Shown: positions 1-6,421 of the stretch, one piece after another
Layout: every line of letters begins with the position of its first letter
Numbering within the stretch: position 1 is the first letter of the stretch
NCBI GenBank assembly: GCA_964431655.1
Contig: CAYSKJ010000052.1
Location: 1-19,090, forward strand
DNA length: 19,090 nucleotides
DNA from: CAYMEV01 sp964431655 [NCBI: uncultured bacterium]
Lineage (GTDB): Bacteria > CAYMEV01
Reading direction: 5' to 3'
Made by a program: the position numbers and the translations under genes
Notes under the pieces: generated by a model
What the model was told of the DNA's origin: nothing
Seen by the model: only the letters and a program-made list of their open reading frames with translations
Databases searched by the model: none

Positions 1-705
1 AGGGGTCTGGGTTTCGGCCTGGTCCCGACAACACTTTTAGCCCAGGTTGATGCCTCCATCGGCGGTAAAAACGGTGTAAACTTTGAAGGATACAAGAATA
101 TTATAGGCAGTTTCTACCAGCCTGATTTTATCCTTTTTGACTCCCTGTACCTCAAGACCCTTGCAAAAGAGCATATATTGTGCGGAATTGCCGAATCCGT
201 AAAGCATGCCCTTGCAGGAAGCAAGAAGCTTTTCGAAATGCTGGAAAAGGAGAAATACAGTTTGCTGTCCATGGAGGAAGAGGCCATAAAAAGGCTTGTT
301 ATGGCCTCTTCAGCTGTTAAAATAGAGATAGTGCAGAAGGATGAAAAAGAACAGGACCTGAGACGAATCCTGAATTTCGGCCATACATTCGGGCACTCGA
401 TAGAAAGGGAATACTCCCTTGACCATGGCGAGGCTGTAGCCAGCGGCATGCTGATAGCACTGAAGATATCCCGGAAGCTTGGTTATTTACAGCAGGGGGT
501 ATTTGACAGGATCAGCCGTCTCTTTGACAGCTACAATTTTTCTTTGCTGCCTGTCATGGATAAAGACAGGGTTTTCCAATCTCTCAGAAAAGACAAAAAG
601 AAACAGGGCAAGGCAGTTCATTTTGTATTCTTAAGGGACATAGGCGATGCCTTTGTAAGGAAAATCCCTCTGGATGAGCTCTCAGCCATATATATGGATA
701 TATGA
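1..705 (+). CDS. aroB: 3-dehydroquinate synthase, 5'-truncated by window edge
   Basis: Second step of the shikimate pathway: converts DAHP to 3-dehydroquinate, using NAD and a divalent metal, in the cytoplasm. Frame 1 is open from base 1, and the visible part is 234 residues of a family usually about 350 long, so roughly the first third lies outside the window. Visible hallmarks are PTTLLAQVDASIGGK near fragment residues 9-23, AESVKH at 64-69 (metal-ligand Glu and active-site Lys), HTFGHSIE at 128-135 and DHGEA at 141-145 (metal-ligand His). The DKKKQGK segment near the C-terminus is also typical. An internal TTG at 178 could be mistaken for a start, but the conserved family sequence continues upstream of it. 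The other aro genes of the window lie 5.7 kb downstream on the same strand, separated by unrelated genes. Identification is secure; the start is unknown. Confidence 0.96.
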   Translation, partial: RGLGFGLVPTTLLAQVDASIGGKNGVNFEGYKNIIGSFYQPDFILFDSLYLKTLAKEHILCGIAESVKHALAGSKKLFEMLEKEKYSLLSMEEEAIKRLVMASSAVKIEIVQKDEKEQDLRRILNFGHTFGHSIEREYSLDHGEAVASGMLIALKISRKLGYLQQGVFDRISRLFDSYNFSLLPVMDKDRVFQSLRKDKKKQGKAVHFVFLRDIGDAFVRKIPLDELSAIYMDI

Positions 706-808
706 AAAACATCCGATTATATCCAGGACCCGCGATCCAGGATTGATATTTGAGCCCGGCTTAAATCCTGTTCATTATTTTCCATGCCGGTATATGAAGA
801 AAAATAGA

Positions 809-1792
809 TTAAATTTTTATCTTTTGCCTGAATGACTCTCCTGTTTTTTCTATAAGGCTTTGCTTCTGGAGCTCTCTGCGTTTTTTCATATAAGAAAACC
901 CTGATTTGTATTCCTCAGCCCATTTTGCTGCAAAATCCCCGCTCTGAACATCTTTGAGTATTCTTTTCATCTCCTTCCTCACATTTCCGGATATAACAGA
1001 CCTGCCGGACAGGTAATCCCCGAACTCTGCAGTATTGCTTATCCTTTCCCTCATATATGAGATTCCCCCTTCAAATATCAGATCTGTGATGGCCTTCGCC
1101 TCAAAGAGGCACTCAATATAAGCCACATAGGGGCTGTATCCGGAGTCAACAAGGGTGTCGAAGCCTGCGCATATCAGCTCGGATATTCCACCGCATATTA
1201 CTGACTGCTCGCCGAAAAGGTCTGTCTCAGTTTCTTCCCTGAAGCTTGACTGGATTATGCCTGATCTGCCACCTCCTATGGCAGATGCATAAGCCAGGGC
1301 AATCCTTTCTGTATCTTTGCCCGGGTCCTGGTGAACTGCAATCAGGCAGGGCAGGCCGCCGCCCTTTACATACCTTTCTCTAAGAGCCGCTCCCGGCCCC
1401 TTGGGTGCAACCATGAATACATTTACGTAACCGGGAGGTTTTATCCTGGAAAAATGTATGTTAAAACCGTGTGAAAAGCCAATATAATGATTATTTCTCA
1501 AATTGGGCTCTATATCACTGCTGTATACATCAGGCTGTTTCTCATCGTTCACCATGAGCATGATGACATCGGACCGGCTGACTGCTTGAGGGGTGTTATA
1601 TACAGTAAAACCCTCGATTTTGGCCTTTTGCCGGCTGGCACTGCCTTCATAAAGGCCTATTATAACATCCATGCCCGAATCCCTGAGATTCAAAGCCTGA
1701 GCTCTGCCCTGGGCGCCGTATCCTATCATCGCAATTCTTTTATTCTTCAGCCAGTCAGGATTACAGTCCCGGTCATATAAAAACCTTTCCAT
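809..1792 (-). CDS. ilvC: Ketol-acid reductoisomerase (class I)
   Basis: Catalyses isomerisation and NAD(P)H-dependent reduction of acetolactate or acetohydroxybutyrate in branched-chain amino acid synthesis. The start at 1792 is chosen because GGGAGG lies just upstream of it; an in-frame ATG at 1831 has no comparable site. The resulting 327 residues fit class I enzymes. Seen: dinucleotide loop GYGAQGRA at 24-31, catalytic His108 in FSHGF, MVAPKGPG at 127-134, the EETETDLFGEQ block with metal ligands Asp191 and Glu195, Glu227 and Glu231 in the IECLFE block, and Ser252 in ISNTAEFGDY. Departures from the common family sequence are GYGAQGRA for GYGSQGHA, Asn82 where Pro is usual before the DE pair, and SPYVAY for SPEMAY; the catalytic set is intact. 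No ilvB/ilvN or leu genes adjoin it. It is transcribed divergently from the symporter at 1982. Confidence 0.95.
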   Translation of the reverse strand: MERFLYDRDCNPDWLKNKRIAMIGYGAQGRAQALNLRDSGMDVIIGLYEGSASRQKAKIEGFTVYNTPQAVSRSDVIMLMVNDEKQPDVYSSDIEPNLRNNHYIGFSHGFNIHFSRIKPPGYVNVFMVAPKGPGAALRERYVKGGGLPCLIAVHQDPGKDTERIALAYASAIGGGRSGIIQSSFREETETDLFGEQSVICGGISELICAGFDTLVDSGYSPYVAYIECLFEAKAITDLIFEGGISYMRERISNTAEFGDYLSGRSVISGNVRKEMKRILKDVQSGDFAAKWAEEYKSGFSYMKKRRELQKQSLIEKTGESFRQKIKI

Positions 1793-1841
1793 TGCTTTCC
1801 CTCCCTTTATTTCAGATAATCCTGCCTTCATTTTTGTTCAT

Positions 1842-1959
1842 TTAGGTAAAGGTGTCAATGCAAAAATAAGAATTGCCCAATGGCCGGAGACCTTGTTCCT
1901 CTAATATTCAGATAAGGGTGAATTTTATTGACTGACTGAATTATATTCGTTAGGTAAAG
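1842..1959. repeat. Direct repeat TTAGGTAAAG, two copies
   Basis: The 10-mer TTAGGTAAAG occurs at 1842-1851 and at 1950-1959, in the shared upstream region of ilvC (minus) and the symporter gene (plus). Each copy lies close to one of the two start sites. A minus-strand TTGACA (TGTCAA at 1853-1858) directly precedes the first copy, and a plus-strand TTGACT at 1928-1933 precedes the second, so both copies fall where promoter spacers would be. Neither presumed promoter has a convincing -10 box. A shared operator is inference. Confidence 0.4.
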
Positions 1960-1981
1960 ATACTTAAGAAGCAGTAGCATA

Positions 1982-3397
1982 ATGAATACATTCGAAATAT
2001 CCATAGCGGTACTCTACGCTCTGGTAATGATACTGATTGGCGTCATCAACTCGCCTAAGAGCAGAAGCAGGGAACAGCTTTACCTTGCGGGCAGTTCCTT
2101 CTCCTGGATTTTCCTGGGGATTTCAGTGATGATTTCTGCTTTCAGCGCTGTCAATTTTATTGCTTTCCCTTCAGAGATAATAGAATTCGGTCCTGCGGTA
2201 CTTGTTTCCCTTCCCGCCTTTATCCTGGTGCTCTATCCTGTAACAAAGTGGTTCATACCTTTCTTTTTTAGAAATAAGGGCTTTTCAGCGTACAGTTTCC
2301 TGGGGGAGAGGTTTGACGCAAGGGCGAAATACCTGGCGACCGTATTATTTATTGTATGGCGTCTCATGTGGATATCCATAACCCTTTATGCTTCAGCCAT
2401 GTTTCTCAAGGTTTTCACGGGATGGCCTATGGCTGTTATTATAATGCTGACCGGCATCACAGCTATATTTTATTCCTCAGTGGGAGGGTTCAGGGCCGTT
2501 GTGGTGACTGACATGATTCAGTTTATCATTTTATTCGGGACCCTGTGCCTTACACTGTTTATGGCTGTGAGGAATGAAGGCCTGTCCTTTGGTTCTTTCA
2601 GCCGATGGATTGTCGACAACCCCTTTCCTGAAGGTTTCTTTTCTTTCAGCCTTAAGTTAAGGATATCTTTCTGGAGCGGGCTTACAGGGACTTTGATAGC
2701 TTTTACGGCCAGGTACGGGGCAGACCAGATTACTATTCAGAGATATATGGCATCCAGGTCAGAAAAAGAAGCAAAAAAAGCCATAATACTGAATTCCTGC
2801 GCTGTGCTTTCAATACTGGCACTGCTTTTAGTCTGGGGAATTGCCGTCTCTATGGTTATCCGGAGTTCATCTCTGCCACCGCTGAAACAGATGGCATTAT
2901 TCATAAGTTCCATGCCGGCGGGTGCGGCAGGGCTGTTTACCGCTGCTCTGCTTGCGGCCTCCATGAGCTCTATCGACTCGGGCCTTAACGCCATGTCTGC
3001 TGTCCTGTCAGGGAAGCTTAAATTTATAAGCTCCATAAATAATGAAAAATACGGTACCATGATATTAGGTTTCCTGTCCCTGTCGGGGGCTTTATTGCTT
3101 ATCCCGGTAATTGCTTCCGAAGGCAGTTTGTTTGCTGTCGCCAATAAGATAATCCACGGATTCGGTGCCCCCATACTTTCGCTGGTAATAATAGGAATTT
3201 TCACAAAGAGAATAACACCTGCGGGGGCATTCTGGGGGACATTGACGGGTACTGCATTCTCTGTTGCTTTTGTCGTGCTGTTTGATAACCTTGCAGTCCA
3301 TGCATATGTTATTATTAATATCTCTGTTGCCCTGTCTGCATCCTGGATAATATCCTGTTCAGGCATGGGAAAACAGAGGAAAAATCCAACTGAATGA
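1982..3397 (+). CDS. Sodium:solute symporter family (SSS) permease, substrate unknown
   Basis: Inner-membrane secondary transporter that should couple Na+ entry to solute uptake. The 471 residues contain about 12-13 hydrophobic helices with little soluble sequence, as usual for the LeuT-fold SSS family. Typical segments are the YLAGSSFSW stretch (about 34-42) after helix 1, the GISVMISAFSAVNFIAFPSE region in helix 2, SSVGGFRAVVVTDMIQF (about 160-176), and ARYGADQITIQRYMASRSEKEAKKA (about 241-265). The initiating ATG has only a weak purine stretch (AAGAAG) upstream. The gene is alone on this strand, divergent from ilvC and convergent with the PBP-like gene at 3557. The substrate cannot be read from the sequence. 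The shared upstream region with ilvC makes a compound related to branched-chain amino acids conceivable, but that is guesswork. Confidence 0.88.
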   Translation: MNTFEISIAVLYALVMILIGVINSPKSRSREQLYLAGSSFSWIFLGISVMISAFSAVNFIAFPSEIIEFGPAVLVSLPAFILVLYPVTKWFIPFFFRNKGFSAYSFLGERFDARAKYLATVLFIVWRLMWISITLYASAMFLKVFTGWPMAVIIMLTGITAIFYSSVGGFRAVVVTDMIQFIILFGTLCLTLFMAVRNEGLSFGSFSRWIVDNPFPEGFFSFSLKLRISFWSGLTGTLIAFTARYGADQITIQRYMASRSEKEAKKAIILNSCAVLSILALLLVWGIAVSMVIRSSSLPPLKQMALFISSMPAGAAGLFTAALLAASMSSIDSGLNAMSAVLSGKLKFISSINNEKYGTMILGFLSLSGALLLIPVIASEGSLFAVANKIIHGFGAPILSLVIIGIFTKRITPAGAFWGTLTGTAFSVAFVVLFDNLAVHAYVIINISVALSASWIISCSGMGKQRKNPTE

Positions 3398-3556
3398 ACT
3401 TATATTTTATATATTTTAAGAGAAGACTACATCTAAAGCTGAAAAAAGCCTCAGGATCTGTTAGATCTGAACAGCCTGTCAGAGTATAAATCAGCTCCTT
3501 ATCTTTTCATTAAATCAAACCGGAAACAAACTATACGTTGCCGGTAGAGCTTTTAA

Positions 3557-3985
3557 CTAATCTATTTTAATAATCTTAACTTTAGAGTCTTCCTCCGGCA
3601 TCGTGTCCGTATATCCTATGGCACCGTCGTTTGATGCTATGAAATCTATCATGCTTTCATCATTCTCCAGAATTTTGGGGGCTATACCCTTTCCTGTGAA
3701 GGCTTTCTCTTTCCAGTAACGGTCAAACTGAGCGGATGTTCTGCCGATGATATCTGAGAGGAATGAATCCCTGGCCTTGCCCCTACGGAGAGTTGCGAGG
3801 ATAATCCTTCCTCCATTATCCCAGTTGCCTGTATTGCCGAGAAAAATATCCCTTAGCCTTTGCCTGTCAATCTTATTTTCAGGTACATTTTCATTAGCTA
3901 TTATGAAGTAATCGGCGGAGAGGGTATATAACGAAGCAGATAAAAATATTAAAATTATTAAAGGCATAAAAGCATACTGTTTCAT
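3557..3985 (-). CDS. Small secreted phosphate-binding-protein-like (PBP-like) protein
   Basis: A 142-residue protein with a hydrophobic signal segment (MKQYAFMPLIILIFLSASLYTLSA), likely exported to the periplasm. The mature part resembles the short PBP-like domain proteins annotated as phosphate ABC transporter substrate-binding proteins: an RQRLRDIFLGNTGNWDNG block, then R-x3-ARDSFLSDIIG, then the FDRYWKEKAFTGKG segment, and near the end a GAIGYTD motif. The family's usual extra lobe is absent, so it is not a full PstS. The start at 3985 is chosen because GAGGAG lies 9-10 bases upstream; the frame stays open further upstream into the porin gene without a good ribosome site. It follows the porin gene with a 19-base gap and is probably co-transcribed. 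No ABC permease or ATPase is nearby, so a role other than transport (sensing, or handing ligand to the porin) is possible. Confidence 0.72.
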   Translation of the reverse strand: MKQYAFMPLIILIFLSASLYTLSADYFIIANENVPENKIDRQRLRDIFLGNTGNWDNGGRIILATLRRGKARDSFLSDIIGRTSAQFDRYWKEKAFTGKGIAPKILENDESMIDFIASNDGAIGYTDTMPEEDSKVKIIKID

Positions 3986-4004
3986 GAAATATATTCTCCT
4001 CATC

Positions 4005-5222
4005 TTAAAAGTTAAAGGTAGCCTTGGCAGCAAAAAGATTGAAATCCTCTTCTATACCGTCAGGATTATCAAAGGAATGAACAAAAGCTGCTCCACTCAT
4101 TTTGTGGAATTCGAGCTTTAATATCCAGTTCAGGGTTAAATCAAAACGCGCTGTAAAACAAAGGTCTTTCTGCCATGCAAAAAAAGCCGGGAGTCCCTGA
4201 TCTATGTATCTTTGTCCCTCTTCGTCATTCTTATCCTTGAAAAATTCGGAATAATATGACGATAATTCAAGCCAGTCAGCCAGCCTGTAGGATATCTGGC
4301 CGTAATACCCATATGGGTCTATGGGAATGGTTGAGGTCTGCCCTAGAACTGTAATATTATAATCCGTTTTTATGGTGTGGTATTCACCAGTGATGTTAAG
4401 GTTTCCGATCATGAATTCCATGCTGTATATATAGTTATAAATATATTCATGGTCAAATAAAATCCTGGCCTTTCCGACATTGGGTATGTCGGCATATCCC
4501 GCATAATCAATGGTAGTCCAGCCGGCATTCATTCCAAGCCTCAGGCCGGGTATCGGAGTGCTCCACCTAAGGTATCCGCCGTATACATACTTTGCGTGGG
4601 TCGATCTGTCATATATTTCAGGATTACCGGGTATGCTGGCCGACACAGTATCATAGAGGCTTTTTATAAACGGGCTGTCGGCATCAATGTTTAAAGCTCC
4701 GTATCCCAGCTCATAATCAAATCGGCCCATTGCTCCAAGCTTAAAGGTGCCATATAGGTTTGTACCGACATAGGAGCCAACAACTGCTCTCATATCCTCT
4801 GCATAGGTACTAAGGGGCAGCAGGATCGTAGGCCTGAGAAAATCAACATCCCTTATCTGGTTATAAAATCCGTAGGGCATTTTCAGTTTACCTATCCTTA
4901 TTCCAAAGGCATCCGAAAAATGGTAATCGCCATAGGCCCAGTCCAGAACGATATCATTATTTCCTTCATAACCCAGATCCCTTGAAAACAGCTGAGCACC
5001 CATTGAGAGCCGGTTGGAAATCTTGGACTGGACAACAAGGCCAAATTCATTAAATTCGAAGGTACCATCTTCTGTTCTGGCAAGATAATTGTTATAATTG
5101 GATTTTAGATAGCCCTGGCTTATGAAACCGTTGATTATAATATCTTCAAGCCAGTCAGAGGCAAGCAATGGAACTGCAGCAATTAGAAAAGAAAGCAGGA
5201 ACATAATAAATCTTTTGGACAT
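4005..5222 (-). CDS. Outer-membrane beta-barrel porin-like protein
   Basis: A 405-residue exported protein. It has a cleavable signal (MSKRFIMFLLSFLIAAVPLLAS), then alternating aromatic/polar strands typical of a barrel, and ends in AKATFNF, with a C-terminal Phe as recognised by the outer-membrane assembly machinery. Segments such as GIRIGKLKMPYGFYNQIRDVDFLRP are characteristic of phosphate-selective-porin O/P-like and related porins. The start at 5222 is supported by AAAGGAG 8 bases upstream; an in-frame ATG at 5240 precedes that site and is not used here. It is the first gene of a two-gene minus-strand unit with the PBP-like protein. Upstream, TTGAAA and TATATT separated by 17 bases form a good promoter. 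Substrate is unknown; phosphate or another anion is suggested only by family resemblance and the neighbour. Confidence 0.8.
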   Translation of the reverse strand: MSKRFIMFLLSFLIAAVPLLASDWLEDIIINGFISQGYLKSNYNNYLARTEDGTFEFNEFGLVVQSKISNRLSMGAQLFSRDLGYEGNNDIVLDWAYGDYHFSDAFGIRIGKLKMPYGFYNQIRDVDFLRPTILLPLSTYAEDMRAVVGSYVGTNLYGTFKLGAMGRFDYELGYGALNIDADSPFIKSLYDTVSASIPGNPEIYDRSTHAKYVYGGYLRWSTPIPGLRLGMNAGWTTIDYAGYADIPNVGKARILFDHEYIYNYIYSMEFMIGNLNITGEYHTIKTDYNITVLGQTSTIPIDPYGYYGQISYRLADWLELSSYYSEFFKDKNDEEGQRYIDQGLPAFFAWQKDLCFTARFDLTLNWILKLEFHKMSGAAFVHSFDNPDGIEEDFNLFAAKATFNF

Positions 5223-5285
5223 TCCGTTAACTCCTTTCATTTTTATAGAAATTTTTAATGGTATAACAATAATTAGCTTTTATAA

Positions 5286-5314
5286 AATATAGTATATTTT
5301 GTAACATTTTTCAA
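5286..5314 (-). promoter_or_regulatory. Sigma70-type promoter of the porin/PBP-like unit
   Basis: On the minus strand TTGAAA (plus coordinates 5309-5314) is followed after exactly 17 bases by TATATT (5286-5291). Transcription would start near 5279, giving a leader of about 57 bases before the ATG at 5222. Confidence 0.6.
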
Positions 5315-5373
5315 ATATAAATTTATGCAATTCAGACTGATGTAAGCAATACTATTCTAAATGTAAAAAATAC

Positions 5374-5402
5374 TTGACATCCTGTTTGTTATGGCTTATA
5401 TT
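5374..5402 (+). promoter_or_regulatory. Sigma70-type promoter of the XRE/membrane-protein unit
   Basis: TTGACA (5374-5379), a 17-base spacer and TATATT (5397-5402) form a near-consensus promoter. Transcription would start near 5409. This rules out any start codon of the downstream gene upstream of about 5409, including the in-frame TTG that is itself part of the -35 box. Confidence 0.7.
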
Positions 5403-5438
5403 TAATAAAGTAATAATAAAGAATTTTAAATTATTTTT

Positions 5439-5454
5439 AAGGAGAGATTCAATT
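5439..5454 (+). promoter_or_regulatory. Ribosome binding site placing an ATT start codon
   Basis: AAGGAG at 5439-5444 is followed after 7 bases by ATT at 5452-5454, in frame with the HTH protein. No ATG, GTG or TTG exists in this frame between the promoter and the conserved HTH sequence. CTG at 5461 is 16 bases from the ribosome site, which is too far. ATT is therefore the best-supported start. Confidence 0.55.
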
Positions 5455-5679
5455 AAGAGGCTGGGCAATAATCTAAGGCGGTGCCGTTTTGAAAAAGACG
5501 AGACATCACAACAAATTCTGGCCGAGGCAATAGGTGTGACCAGGCAGACAATTATTTCAATTGAAAAAGGCAGGTTCGTTCCCTCCACCTTGCTTGCATT
5601 AAAAATAGCAAAATTCTTTCAAAAGGCCGTTGAAGAAATATTTTTCATTATTGATGACGATAACCAGGTTTATAAATAG
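5452..5679 (+). CDS. Small XRE-family HTH transcriptional regulator (ATT start)
   Basis: A 75-residue single-domain DNA-binding protein of the Cro/C1 (HTH_3) type. Its sequence follows the common short-repressor template: KRLGNNLRRCRFEKDETSQQ, then ILAEAIGVTRQTIISIEKG (helix-turn-helix, about residues 22-40), RFVPSTLLALKIAKFF and AVEEIF. The N-terminus aligns with relatives that begin Met-Lys-x-Arg-Leu, which puts the initiator exactly at the ATT codon 7 bases after AAGGAG. A near-consensus promoter lies upstream. The downstream membrane-protein gene starts 36 bases after the stop and is probably co-transcribed. Such repressor plus membrane-protein pairs are common, the repressor usually controlling its own operon. 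Whether it also acts on the divergent porin promoter about 60 bases away is open. A sequencing error turning ATG into ATT cannot be excluded. Confidence 0.82.
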   Translation: MKRLGNNLRRCRFEKDETSQQILAEAIGVTRQTIISIEKGRFVPSTLLALKIAKFFQKAVEEIFFIIDDDNQVYK

Positions 5680-5715
5680 AATCTGTATTCTATCATTATA
5701 AAAAAGGAGTCTAAA

Positions 5716-6192
5716 ATGAGAATCAAATTGATACTTGCTTTAATTTTTGCTGTTGTGGCGCTGCTATATTTTATTTTACCCAGAACCAGGTTCTCTCAAA
5801 AGCTTAAAATGAATATCAGGGTATTTTATGTCATGAATCTGGTCGGTATTATTTGTGGGACATTTGGCATAGTTGTATCATTTGCATGGCCAGACCTGGT
5901 GCTGGAAAAGCATTACTTTGAACTAATTCTTCTTCCTGTTTTAATCTTTTATGTTTATTCAGCTATCTTAGGAAAATCAGAATATAGAAAAGATCTCTAC
6001 GATGAAAAGCAGAATCTGAATATGACTCAAGCTGCTGCTGTAACCTGGCCGATGTCAATTGTAATTGTGTTTCTGCTTTTTGCCATGTACAAGGAAGAAA
6101 TATTGACAGGGCCGGTTTTTTTTCCTGTTTTCATATTTTCAACTTTAACCTTTTACTCAGCAAGCACATTATATCTATTTAAGAAAAATTGA
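5716..6192 (+). CDS. Integral membrane protein of unknown function
   Basis: 158 residues with four to five hydrophobic segments, about residues 4-21, 39-58, 71-87, 109-126 and 131-153. Basic or polar loops lie between them (PRTRFSQKLKMN, GKSEYRKDLYDEKQNLN). I do not recognise a named family. It resembles the small multi-helix proteins that accompany XRE repressors in many genomes, sometimes annotated as DUF2178-like, but I cannot confirm membership. AAAAAGGAG lies just upstream of the ATG. It follows the XRE gene by 36 bases and ends the unit; a 229-base A+T-rich gap without a clear terminator separates it from aroE-aroK. Confidence 0.75.
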   Translation: MRIKLILALIFAVVALLYFILPRTRFSQKLKMNIRVFYVMNLVGIICGTFGIVVSFAWPDLVLEKHYFELILLPVLIFYVYSAILGKSEYRKDLYDEKQNLNMTQAAAVTWPMSIVIVFLLFAMYKEEILTGPVFFPVFIFSTLTFYSASTLYLFKKN

Positions 6193-6421
6193 CCCTGGCA
6201 TTCAGCTGTATATAAATGAAAGATCCAGGTTAGTAAACAGTCAAAAAATTCAAAACAGCTTACGGCTTAAATCCTTAGATAACATCAACGAGTAAAAATG
6301 GAGTTTTTTTTAATAATACCGGGGTAAATGGATTTCGAATGAAGACTGAATCAAAAAAAGCTAAAGGGGTTATTTCCTAAAATTACTTTCAATTAACTAA
6401 ATTATGCCTTAATATACTAGT
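6193..6421. other. A+T-rich intergenic gap upstream of the aro operon
   Basis: No open frame with family resemblance and no convincing hairpin terminator is visible. TATACT at 6413-6418 looks like a -10 box but ends only 3 bases before the aroE-aroK ATG at 6422, with no clear -35 at the right distance. No Shine-Dalgarno sequence precedes that ATG. Confidence 0.4.

Noticed and set aside
721-741. TCCAGGA repeated at 721-727 and 735-741 between aroB and ilvC
   Set aside because: Only two short copies, no hairpin with a T-run and no further copies seen nearby; not enough for a functional call.
1793-1831. Longer ilvC from the ATG at 1831
   Set aside because: The added 13 residues overlap the GGGAGG ribosome site that serves the ATG at 1792, and the family begins near the later start.
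2737-3366. Long open frame antisense to the symporter gene
   Set aside because: Shadow of a recognisable SSS transporter, with no ribosome site and no family resemblance of its own.
3453-3545. Hairpins in the convergent gap after the symporter (CTGTT/AACAG at 3458-3474; ACCGG/CCGGT at 3519-3545) as terminators
   Set aside because: Short stems, one with a 17-base loop, and no T-run after either.
5374-5451. N-terminal extension of the XRE gene from an in-frame TTG at 5374
   Set aside because: The TTG is part of a near-consensus -35 box, the extension lies upstream of the expected transcript start, and it has no family resemblance.
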